8,240 nt of DNA, from NCBI GenBank assembly GCA_005879045.1, contig VBLV01000013.1, forward strand, positions 1 through 8,240, read 5' to 3'. Below the pieces are notes generated by a model. The model was not told the DNA's origin. It saw only the letters and a program-made list of their open reading frames with translations, and ran no database searches. The stretch comes from Methanobacteriota archaeon. Its GTDB lineage: Archaea > Thermoplasmatota > Thermoplasmata > RBG-16-68-12. Numbering within the stretch: position 1 is the stretch's first letter; each line of letters begins with the position of its first letter. Positions 1 to 6,396 of this stretch are shown here, in pieces. A program made the translations under genes and the position numbers.

Positions 1-22
1 GCATACGGGGCCGGGGGATCCC

Positions 23-1129
23 ATGGTCAGTTCGCAAACGTTGGCGAAAAGCATCGTGAAGGGAAGCCTTCGACCGAAACCGGACGAGGTCGTGCTGATC
101 TCGACGTATCCGCATACGATGGAGCTCGCGGAGCAGACCGCCTTGGAATGCCAGAAAGCGGGGGCTGATCCTGCTCTGTGGCTCGAGACGGATGCGTTGT
201 TCTATGGGAATTTCAAGAACTACTCTGTCGAGAGCCTCCATCAGGTGTCAGGTCATTGCGTGGGCCTCCTCGACTACGTGAACTCGTACATCTGGTTCTT
301 CGGCCCTCGCAACCCCGCCCCGATGGCGACCGTTCCTCGGGAGAAATTCGCCGCGATGTTCGAGGGAGAGAAGGCTCACGCCGACAAGGCGTTCGAGAAG
401 ATGCCGAAGAACGTCGCCGTCGCGATTGGCTCGGTCACTCGGGAACGGGCCAAGACGTACGGTTTCAATTACGCGAAATGGAAAGCGATGGTCGAGGCGG
501 CCAGCGTTGTGAATCAGGAGCGGCTGGCGTCGCTTGGCAAGCTCGTCGCCGGTCTCATTTCCCACCCTGTCGACGTCCGCGTTACTTCCGACAACGGGAC
601 CAAGTTGAAGTTCCGCCTCGCCGGACCCGAGCGGAAGCCGTACGTCCACGACGGGGTCATCAGCGATGAGGACCTCGCCGTCGGCACGCTCGCGGCCCGG
701 TCGGTCGACCTGCCCACCGGAGAGGTTGGCGTTGCTCCCGTCGAAGAGAGCGCCAGCGGCACCTTCGTGGCGGATGTCTCAATCCCGCAGCGGGGTCGAC
801 TCATCGAGGGCCTCTCGTGGACGTTCCGGAACGGGAAGGTGACGGACTTCTCCGCGAAGAAGAACGTGCAGTTCGCGCAGACGAACTGGGCCGAGGCCAC
901 CGGGGCGAAGGACGTCTTCGGCGGGGTCGGGTTCGGATTGAACCCGAAGGCGCTGCCCGGATTCCTCCAGAACAGCATCGTGTCCGGTGCCGTGAGCATC
1001 GGTATCGGAGACAACCGCGACGCGGGCGGCAAGAACGACAGCAGCTACCGGTTCTCGGCATCGCTCGCCCACGGGACCGTCGAGATCGGCGGAAAGACCG
1101 TGATTCAGGACGGGGCCTGGACGATCTAG
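23..1129 (+). CDS. M29 (aminopeptidase T)-like protein with a degenerate metal site
   Basis: A 368-residue protein of the length and layout of the M29 / aminopeptidase T superfamily (COG2309). The N-terminal half has the family's LAKSIV...DEVVLIS start, and the C-terminal half carries LPTGEV (230-235), GVGFGLNP (301-308), SGAVSIGIGDN (321-331) and a final QDGAW. In active M29 enzymes two metals are held by Glu in LPTGE, Glu in a xELGIGxNP motif, His in GTxHxAxG, and an HxD pair. Here only the first (E234) is kept; the aligned positions read G301, S325 and R343/S345. The fold is therefore probably conserved, while aminopeptidase activity is doubtful; it could be a non-catalytic or repurposed member. 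The ATG at 23 is preceded by a purine stretch (GGGGGA, 13-18) and gives a complete N-terminus, although the frame is open to the window edge. The next gene lies 142 bases downstream, so an operon is not obvious. Confidence 0.8.
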   Translation: MVSSQTLAKSIVKGSLRPKPDEVVLISTYPHTMELAEQTALECQKAGADPALWLETDALFYGNFKNYSVESLHQVSGHCVGLLDYVNSYIWFFGPRNPAPMATVPREKFAAMFEGEKAHADKAFEKMPKNVAVAIGSVTRERAKTYGFNYAKWKAMVEAASVVNQERLASLGKLVAGLISHPVDVRVTSDNGTKLKFRLAGPERKPYVHDGVISDEDLAVGTLAARSVDLPTGEVGVAPVEESASGTFVADVSIPQRGRLIEGLSWTFRNGKVTDFSAKKNVQFAQTNWAEATGAKDVFGGVGFGLNPKALPGFLQNSIVSGAVSIGIGDNRDAGGKNDSSYRFSASLAHGTVEIGGKTVIQDGAWTI

Positions 1130-1271
1130 ACGCCGCACGCGGACTCACTCGGCTCCCGGGCCGACCGGACGACCTTCCGCCGCTGTCTCCGCACGCACGG
1201 TCCAGCTCTCCCCGAAGCGGGAGTCCGGCGGAGGGTTCAAGTGGAGGAGGCCGCATGGGCGACCGATTCCC

Positions 1272-2159
1272 ATGTGGGCCCCCACGCCGACGGTCCCGTC
1301 CTCGCCGTATTCTCCCGCGCCGCGAAAGCTCGGGTTCCTCGAGCGCCTTCGGATCGGCTGGCAGCTCACCAAAGTGAGCCTCGGCGTCCTGCGCAAGGAG
1401 AAGGGACTCATCCTCCTCCCGTTCCTCTCCCTGTTGATTACCGGCGCCGTCTGGATTCTGTTTTTCATCACCATCTTCTTCCTTACCGCTCCCTCGGACG
1501 TGTTCGGATTCTGGCTCTTCTACGTCGGACTCGCGATCGTCTACTTCGTCACGTTCTTCGTGTCGATTTACTTCAATGCCGCCGTGATGGGCGCCGCGAT
1601 GATTCGATTGAACGGCGGCGACCCGACGATCTCGGATGGCCTGAAAGTCGCGAGGCAGAACATTCGCCGGATCGCCGGTTGGGCGTTGGTGACCGCCACG
1701 GTCGGATTGATCTTGCGGGCGATCGCCGAACGGTTCGGTTTCATCGGACGGATTATCGCGGGAGCCTTCGGCGCCGCCTGGGGCATCATCACGTACCTCG
1801 TCGTCCCGGTGTTGATCTTCGAGAAGATCGGGCCTTGGGCTGCCGTGAAGCGAAGCGGATCCCTCCTGCGACAGACGTGGGGCGAGGCGGCGGGCGGATA
1901 CCTCTCGCTCGGCGGGATCATCGTGCTGCTCGCGCTCCCCGCGTTGCTGGTGCCCCTCCTCGGGTTCGCCCTCGGCGGTGTGGTCGGTCTCGCGATCGGC
2001 CTCGGGATCGCGGTCGTCTACTGGCTCATCCTCGGTCTCGTCGGTTCCGCGGCTCAGAGCATCTTGGTGACGGCGTTGTACCGGTACGCCACGACCGGCA
2101 AGCTCGGATTCGGATTTCCGGAGAACCTCTTCGCCGCGCGGTATCCGAGTGGCCGCTGA
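1272..2159 (+). CDS. DUF6159-type polytopic membrane protein
   Basis: A 295-residue integral membrane protein with roughly six hydrophobic segments, the first near residues 46-72. A short proline-rich N-terminus precedes an amphipathic stretch (LERLRIGWQLTKVS). Hallmarks recalled from DUF6159 proteins are present in order: an E-K-G-L...LP segment before the first helix, YFNAAVMGAAM, a GGDPTISDGLKVA loop, GWALVTATVG, a Trp/Ile-rich helix ending in VVPVLIFE, and a GPWAAVKRSGSLLRQTWGE cytoplasmic loop. The function of the family is unknown. The start is uncertain in detail: the strong purine run GGAGGAGG (1242-1249) sits 22 bases before this ATG, and is better placed for an out-of-frame ATG at 1255 that yields only about 40 codons. 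Translation may be leaderless, or may begin at an unusual in-frame codon such as ATT 1266. It converges with the pilin-like gene, 60 bases away. Confidence 0.83.
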   Translation: MWAPTPTVPSSPYSPAPRKLGFLERLRIGWQLTKVSLGVLRKEKGLILLPFLSLLITGAVWILFFITIFFLTAPSDVFGFWLFYVGLAIVYFVTFFVSIYFNAAVMGAAMIRLNGGDPTISDGLKVARQNIRRIAGWALVTATVGLILRAIAERFGFIGRIIAGAFGAAWGIITYLVVPVLIFEKIGPWAAVKRSGSLLRQTWGEAAGGYLSLGGIIVLLALPALLVPLLGFALGGVVGLAIGLGIAVVYWLILGLVGSAAQSILVTALYRYATTGKLGFGFPENLFAARYPSGR

Positions 2160-2219
2160 TTCTGCGAGCCTAGGCGCGGCTCGGGCGGCCTTTCGCCAAC
2201 TGCGCTGGGCGAGACACGA

Positions 2220-2807
2220 TCACTGCGTTGTCCAGGTGACTTCCGCGAGCATCTCGGTGGTCAGGAGATCCAACGCGAACGTCGTCGAAGCCGGCAGCGG
2301 GGCTAGGTTTCCGGTGACCCGCAGCGCATCGCCAGCGCCGAAGACCTGATTGTTGTCTTGATCGAGCCAAAATACGCGCAGCGTGTAGCCTCCCGCGGGT
2401 AAGACAACCGAACCGTTCGGGGGAGGCATGCTCTTCGAACTCCCCGAGCCATTCGCCATTAGCCTGACCTGGAGACTCGAAGGATCGATTTCGCGGGACG
2501 TCGACACGACAGGAATGCTCGCGTTCCCACCCGTCATCTCGACGAGCCCGAAGACGACGAGCGGACGCGGAGGAACTGGAGGACTAATCAAGCCCGACAC
2601 GAAGATGTACAAGATGGCCGAAATGACAACCGAGACGAGGACCACCACGACAACAACGATGACGATGATCAGCGCCAGGTTGTCGCGCCTAGGCGGAGGG
2701 GCGGGATAATACATTGGCGGAAACGGTGGGATCCCGTACGGCGGAGGTCCAGAGGGCGTGAAGGAGGTGGGCGCTTCGGGAGGGGGACCGGCCGGAGGAC
2801 CACTCAT
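2220..2807 (-). CDS. Archaeal pilin-like membrane protein with proline-rich N-terminus
   Basis: A 195-residue protein. Residues 1-39 are a Pro/Gly/Tyr-rich tail, followed by RRD (40-42) and one very hydrophobic helix (about 44-74) with six consecutive valines, ending AILYIFVSGLI. The helix end resembles archaeal type IV pilin N-termini (AAVLYVMVSGL type). The exported part is Ser/Thr/Asn-rich and contains GYTLRVFWLDQDNNQVFGAGD, a pattern like the W-D-x-D-x-D...GD segment of archaeal pilins and related surface proteins. The positive-inside rule places the proline-rich tail in the cytoplasm. I see no clear class III signal peptide cleavage site, so it may be a membrane-anchored pilin relative rather than an assembled pilin. 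The start at 2807 was chosen because the proline-rich sequence begins there and GGAGGAAGG lies upstream (2830-2822), about 14 bases away. The frame is open further upstream, but there it overlaps Ku and looks non-coding. Confidence 0.72.
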   Translation of the reverse strand: MSGPPAGPPPEAPTSFTPSGPPPYGIPPFPPMYYPAPPPRRDNLALIIVIVVVVVVLVSVVISAILYIFVSGLISPPVPPRPLVVFGLVEMTGGNASIPVVSTSREIDPSSLQVRLMANGSGSSKSMPPPNGSVVLPAGGYTLRVFWLDQDNNQVFGAGDALRVTGNLAPLPASTTFALDLLTTEMLAEVTWTTQ

Positions 2808-2885
2808 CTGGGACTGATTGCCCTTCCTCCGGGATATCGATTGCGCAATCCGCCACGACCGTCGCAGTCCCTCGGCGGCCAAGTC

Positions 2886-2905
2886 AACCTTAAACAAGGT
2901 TAACC
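2886..2905. promoter_or_regulatory. Overlapping palindromes in the pilin-like/Ku divergent region
   Basis: AACCTT (2886-2891), four bases, then AAGGTT (2896-2901) form a perfect inverted repeat. Its right arm overlaps a second perfect palindrome, GGTTAACC (2898-2905). The element is in the only A/T-rich stretch of the divergent intergenic region and contains CTTAAAC, which could serve as a TATA-like box on either strand. A second A/T run, AAATTGTTAAG, follows at 2914-2924. It could be an operator or a core promoter shared by Ku-ligase and the pilin-like gene. No regulator is identified, so this is inference from position and symmetry. Confidence 0.4.
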
Positions 2906-2954
2906 ACGAGGACAAATTGTTAAGAGCCTCATGGCCCTTCGTTTGATTTCCTCT

Positions 2955-2959
2955 GGAGG
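2955..2959 (+). promoter_or_regulatory. Ribosome binding site deciding the Ku start
   Basis: GGAGG lies seven bases before the ATG at 2967. This, with the family-typical N-terminus MARALWSGAIAFGLV, favours 2967 over the in-frame ATG at 2931, which would add 12 unconserved residues and has no comparable site. Confidence 0.75.
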
Positions 2960-2966
2960 ACCGACA

Positions 2967-3740
2967 ATGGCCCGAGCCTTGTGGAGTGGCGCGATCGCGT
3001 TCGGCCTGGTGAACATCCCCGTCAAACTGTACGGCGCGACCGAGACGAAGGACCTTTCCTTCACGACCTTGCATGCGACGTGCATGACCGCCCTGAAGCG
3101 GCCGTACATCTGCCCGAAAGACAACGTCCCCGTCGACTCGAAGGAGATGGTGAAAGGCTTCGAGTACGCGAAAGGCCAATACGTCATCCTGAAAGACGAG
3201 GACTTCGAGAAGATCCCGCTGGAGGCGACGAAGGCGCTGGAAGTCGCGGGTTTCGTCGATGCGACGGAGATTTCGCCTCTGTACCGGGAGCGGAACTACT
3301 ACCTCGGGCCGGAGGAGATCAGCCTGAAGCCGTTCGAGTTGTTCCGTCAAGCCCTCATGCGCACCGGAAAAGTCGCACTCGCCCGCGCGGTCCTATGGAA
3401 GAAGGAGCAACTCGTCGCGATCAGCCCGTTCAACGGGAGCCTCGTCCTCACGACGCTCATGTACCAGGATGAGGTGAAGCCGCCGCCGGAGCCCCCTGCG
3501 ACCCGACCCGTCGTGATCTCCGACGCGGAAATCGACCTCGCTCTCCAGCTCATCAAGACACTCGCCACGGAGTTCGACCCATCGAAGTTCCGGGATCGCT
3601 ACCGAGACGCGCTGATGGCGCTCATCCAGGCGAAAGTCGAGGGCAAGGAATTGCCCTCCGTCACGAAGGTCGAGACCCGGCCGACACAGGACCTGATGGC
3701 CGCGTTGAAGGCGAGCCTCGAGGCCGCGAAGGCCAGCTGA
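2967..3740 (+). CDS. ku: Bacterial-type Ku DNA end-binding protein
   Basis: A 257-residue homodimeric Ku of prokaryotic non-homologous end joining, which encircles the ends of double-strand breaks and recruits a LigD-type ligase. The N-terminus RALWSGAIAFGLVNIPVKLY (3-22) is diagnostic. Further family signatures follow: SFTTLH, a C-P-K-D segment, KGFEYAKGQYV, a DEDFEKIP loop, YYLGPEE, the GKVALARAVLWKKEQLVAI core and the LTTLMYQDEV segment. The C-terminal DLMAALKASLEAA matches the short tail through which bacterial Ku contacts LigD. Size is normal and no key segment is missing. The stop lies four bases before the ligase start, so the two genes are very probably co-transcribed and perhaps translationally coupled. 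Ku is common in bacteria but patchy in archaea, so ancient transfer is likely; base composition does not stand out from the neighbours. Confidence 0.96.
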   Translation: MARALWSGAIAFGLVNIPVKLYGATETKDLSFTTLHATCMTALKRPYICPKDNVPVDSKEMVKGFEYAKGQYVILKDEDFEKIPLEATKALEVAGFVDATEISPLYRERNYYLGPEEISLKPFELFRQALMRTGKVALARAVLWKKEQLVAISPFNGSLVLTTLMYQDEVKPPPEPPATRPVVISDAEIDLALQLIKTLATEFDPSKFRDRYRDALMALIQAKVEGKELPSVTKVETRPTQDLMAALKASLEAAKAS

Positions 3741-3744
3741 GCGG

Positions 3745-4685
3745 ATGGCGCCGTTCGACCCGTACACACACGTCATCAAGCCGATGCTCGCGGAAAGCCG
3801 CCAGACCCCGTTCGATTCGAAGGATCACATCTTCGAGCTGAAATGGGACGGGACGAGGGCCCTCGCGGTCGTGCGCGACGGCCTGCGGTTTCAGAACCGT
3901 CGCCTCTCGTATGTCGAGTCGCGGTATCCGGACCTCGCGGTTCATACGCGGAAACCCGCGATCCTGGACGGGGAGATCGTCGTCATGAACGGTCCGCTGC
4001 CGAGCTTCGAGAAACTGCAGCAGCGGGAACAGGCGAGCGGGAAGATCAAGATCGACCATCTCGCAAAGACCCTGCCGGCGACGTACATCGTGTTCGACGT
4101 CCTCTATGTCGGCGACGAGTCCGTGATGGGCCTCTCCCAGATGGAGCGCAAGGCGATCCTGCCCGATCTCGTCGAGGTGGATGACAAAGTCGTCTTGAGC
4201 GACTACATCGAAGGCCGCGGAATCGATTACTACAACGCGGTCATCGCGCGGGGCCTCGAGGGCATCATCGCGAAGCACAAGGAGACCCGGTACCACGTCG
4301 GCAAGCGAAGCAAAGACTGGGTCAAGATCAAGAAGAAGACGACTCTGGACTGCATCATCTGCGGGATCACCGCGGGCGAGGGCGAGCGCACGGACACGTT
4401 CGGGTCCCTGATCCTCGGGGCCTATTTCGAAGGCGCGCTCTTCCATGTCGGCCGCGTCGGGACCGGTTTTTCCGAAAAACTCCGACGGACGCTCTTCCTG
4501 CGGCTCGTCGCCTTGCGGCAAGAGGAGTGCCCGTTCCCCGAGGTGCCGGAGATCGATGCCCACGTCGGATCGTCGTCGAGGCGCACTTCCTCGAGTTCTC
4601 GAAGGACCGTCACATGCGCGCGCCGTCGTTCTCCCGCGTGCGCGACGACAAGCGGCCCGAGGAGTGCGTCGTCACGTTCTCGTGA
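3745..4685 (+). CDS. ligD: LigD-type ATP-dependent DNA ligase, frameshifted near the C-terminus
   Basis: A stand-alone ligase domain that seals DNA nicks and ends, the partner of Ku. The adenylation domain is intact: nucleophile K33 in ELKWDG (31-36), motif III DGEIVV (75-80), FDVLY (117-121), EGIIAK (172-177) and motif V WVKIKKK (192-198). The OB-fold then begins (CIICGITAGEGE, GRVGTGF) up to PFPEVPEIDAH (263-273). After His273 the open frame turns into Ser/Arg-rich nonsense and runs to 4947, into the next gene. The expected ending is found in another frame from 4566: RIVVEAHFLEFSKDRHMRAP and onward to VVTFS, stop TGA 4683-4685. Going from one to the other needs a one-base loss (mod 3), and about five or six residues usually found here (an aromatic-x-x-P segment) are missing. 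No polymerase or nuclease domain is attached. A sequencing or assembly error, or a recent mutation, could explain this. Confidence 0.88.
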
Positions 4686-4741
4686 GTTTTCGACTCCTTT
4701 ATGCGCTGCGGATGCGATTGGGGCCGCGGCGGGGAACCCCC

Positions 4742-5548
4742 ATGGCGAAACTAGAGTTGACGGACGTCGAGATTTATGTGAAGGATCTGAAAGCGGCGCG
4801 AGCGTTTTACACCAAGAAGATCGGCCTGAAGGTGCGATCGTCGATGCCCAAGTGGGGCTATCTGGCCCTGGGCGCGACGAAGGGCGGCGAGGACGCGGCC
4901 CTCACCCCATGGCAGCCGGTCCCGGAGTGGGGGAAGGAAATGTATGAGTCCCGCCTGAAGATGATTGGCGGCGTGACGGGAATCGGCTTCATCACGAACG
5001 ATCTGAAGCGGACGATCGCAGACCTGAAGAAGAAAGGAACGAAGACCGCGGTCGATGGCGAGTCGCAGACGTTTGGGCGCTTCACGGATCCGGATGGCAA
5101 CGTCCTGTTCCTCGCGCAGCCGGCGAAGCCGAAGATCCGTCGGGCCGGAGTCTCCGCCCTTGGGTTCGTGACGGTCGCGTCACGCGACTCGAAGAAGACG
5201 GGCGAGTTCTTCCGCAGGGCCCTCGGCATGCGCAAGCAGAGGGCGGAAAGCGACGAGGAAGGATTCGATTCCTACCAGCTGTCGCCGAAGGCCACCGCGA
5301 TCACGCCCTTCACCCCGAGGAAGGACATCTACGACAACCCCGCGGACTACGATGCGGATATGGCCCACATCGGCGAGGAGACGGGGATCGGCTTCACGAC
5401 GAGCGGCATCTATCGGTTGCAGGAGCAGCTCCTCGCGAAAGGCGTCCGGTTCAAAGAGAAGGCCGAGGCCCAGGACTGGGGCGGTATCCGGGCGCGGTTC
5501 TTCGACCCGGACGACAACGTCTACACCTTGGTCGAATACAAGGCGTAG
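4742..5548 (+). CDS. Two-domain VOC (glyoxalase/bleomycin-resistance fold) protein
   Basis: A 268-residue protein made of two tandem VOC modules. Module 1 (about 1-130) opens with LTDVEIYVKDLKAARAFYTK and closes with FTDPDGNVLFL (114-124). Module 2 (about 137-268) opens with VSALGFVTVASRD...FFRRALGM and closes with FFDPDDNVYTL (253-263). These beta-alpha-beta edges are typical of the family, which includes glyoxalases, dioxygenases and binding proteins. The usual metal ligands seem absent: the opening His is Asp8 in module 1 and Ala/Leu in module 2, and the Glu three residues after DPDGN is Phe123 or Thr262. A metal-free binding or unusual enzymatic role is possible; the substrate is unknown. 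The ATG at 4742 gives the family N-terminus; the frame is open upstream but overlaps the ligase. A purine-rich GGCGGGGAA (4728-4736) may be the ribosome site. CCTTTATG (4696-4703) is a weak promoter candidate, so the gene may be separate from ku-ligD. Confidence 0.85.
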   Translation: MAKLELTDVEIYVKDLKAARAFYTKKIGLKVRSSMPKWGYLALGATKGGEDAALTPWQPVPEWGKEMYESRLKMIGGVTGIGFITNDLKRTIADLKKKGTKTAVDGESQTFGRFTDPDGNVLFLAQPAKPKIRRAGVSALGFVTVASRDSKKTGEFFRRALGMRKQRAESDEEGFDSYQLSPKATAITPFTPRKDIYDNPADYDADMAHIGEETGIGFTTSGIYRLQEQLLAKGVRFKEKAEAQDWGGIRARFFDPDDNVYTLVEYKA

Positions 5549-5572
5549 GCCCAGCGCTAAAAAACAAGAGAT

Positions 5573-5592
5573 GGCGGACCATCGGGTCCGCC
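5573..5592. terminator. Hairpin between convergent genes
   Basis: GGCGGACC, loop ATCG, GGTCCGCC: a perfect 8-bp GC-rich stem with a four-base loop, between the stop of the VOC gene (5548) and the stop of the convergent PKD gene (5605). On the left is AAAAAACA (5559-5566), which reads as a T-run after the hairpin for the minus-strand gene. On the right is a shorter T-containing stretch (CATTTTCG). It may act in both directions. Archaeal termination relies mostly on T-runs, so the hairpin may instead protect mRNA 3' ends. Confidence 0.65.
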
Positions 5593-5604
5593 TTCGCATT
5601 TTCG

Positions 5605-6396
5605 CTAGGGGCCGTTCGGAGGCGTGGGCGGGAACGTCATATCGAGGGGGTCCGTCTCCCGCGGCGGCTGTGCCTGGGGCAAGGGCGGCATCGGCTCGCG
5701 CCGAGGGGTCATGGGCCGCGCAGATGCCGGAACCGGCGGCCGCTGCTCCCGCTTCCGCACTCCAAGTAGCAGCCATCCGACGAACGCCAAGGCCGCCGCA
5801 AGGAGTGCGATGATCGCCTCCAGGACCTGGATCATCCCGAGGAGGTCGCTCGCCTTTGGAGAGACCGCGCGAACGGTCACGCTGAACGTCGACGTCGCCG
5901 AGTTGCCGGCCGCGTCCATCACCGTCAGGCTGGCGGTGTACGCCCCCGGTCGCGCGTAGACGTGACTTGCCGCTGCGGTGGACGCGGACGAACTGTCCCC
6001 GAAGTCCCACCGATACGATGTCACGCCGACGTTGTCGGTTGATGCCGACGCATCGAAGTAGAGGGACTGGCCCTCGTCGACGGTCCGGTCTCCGGTGCCG
6101 TGCGGCACAGGGGCCTGGATGTCGCGCACCGTGACGCTCCGCGTGTCGGTCGCAGTGTTCCCAGAGTCGTCCCAGACGGTCAAGGTCGCGGTGTAGCCGC
6201 CGGGCGTCGCGTAGACATGAGTCCCACTCGCTCCGGATGCGGTCGCTCCATCCCCGAAGTCCCAGGTGTAGCCGGCGACGCCGAAGTTGTCGGAGGAGCC
6301 GCTCCCATCGAACACGAGATTGGCGCCTTGGTCGACCGTTACGGCCGAGCCGGCGTTCGCGGTCGGCGCCACGACGTCGAGGGTGGCCGCGTACAC
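5605..6396 (-). CDS. PKD-domain surface protein, membrane-anchored 3' part of a split gene
   Basis: Read from the GTG at 6396 this is 263 residues. It has two PKD (Ig-like) domains, residues about 8-92 and 93-178, each with the WDFGD core (45-49 and 130-134), HVYxxPGxYT and a closing VTVR. A transmembrane helix (about 185-213) follows, then VRKRE as a cytoplasmic stop-transfer signal and a 45-residue proline-rich tail. PKD domains are typical of archaeal cell-surface proteins and mediate adhesion or spacing. The frame has no credible start: it is open up to a stop at 6457-6459, and its first 20 codons (ending RAIGWDVYAATLD) look like the end of a beta-propeller blade of the preceding reading frame. 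It is therefore almost certainly the 3' part of the gene starting at 7631. The TAG stop (5605-5607) lies just beyond the shared hairpin. Confidence 0.82.
   Translation of the reverse strand: MYAATLDVVAPTANAGSAVTVDQGANLVFDGSGSSDNFGVAGYTWDFGDGATASGASGTHVYATPGGYTATLTVWDDSGNTATDTRSVTVRDIQAPVPHGTGDRTVDEGQSLYFDASASTDNVGVTSYRWDFGDSSSASTAAASHVYARPGAYTASLTVMDAAGNSATSTFSVTVRAVSPKASDLLGMIQVLEAIIALLAAALAFVGWLLLGVRKREQRPPVPASARPMTPRREPMPPLPQAQPPRETDPLDMTFPPTPPNGP

Noticed and set aside
1130..1271. The 142-base gap after the M29-like gene as a site for a small RNA or promoter.
   Set aside because: Uniformly GC-rich, with no TATA-like box, no convincing hairpin and no tRNA-like structure.
1241..2173. A 310-codon frame overlapping the DUF6159 gene.
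   Set aside because: Arg/His/Pro-rich composition typical of a shadow frame; the 1272 frame gives a coherent membrane protein with family motifs.
2160..2219. Possible terminator hairpin between the convergent DUF6159 and pilin-like genes (TCGCC ... GGCGA).
   Set aside because: Only a five-base stem with a loop of about ten bases and no T-run; not distinguishable from chance in GC-rich DNA.
2428..2709. Thr/Met-rich short open frame on the plus strand.
   Set aside because: It is the antisense of the poly-valine helix and proline-rich region of the pilin-like gene.
2808..3350. N-terminal extension of the pilin-like gene, antisense to Ku.
   Set aside because: The upstream part is antisense to a conserved gene and has no domain; a ribosome-like site and the natural start are at 2807.
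4561..4566. Programmed ribosomal frameshift in the ligase.
   Set aside because: No slippery run is present at the site and codons seem to be missing too, so deletion or error is simpler.
4564..4947. The ligase frame continuing past the shift into the VOC gene.
   Set aside because: After His273 the translation is low-complexity Ser/Arg and unlike any ligase; the true C-terminus is in another frame ending at 4685.
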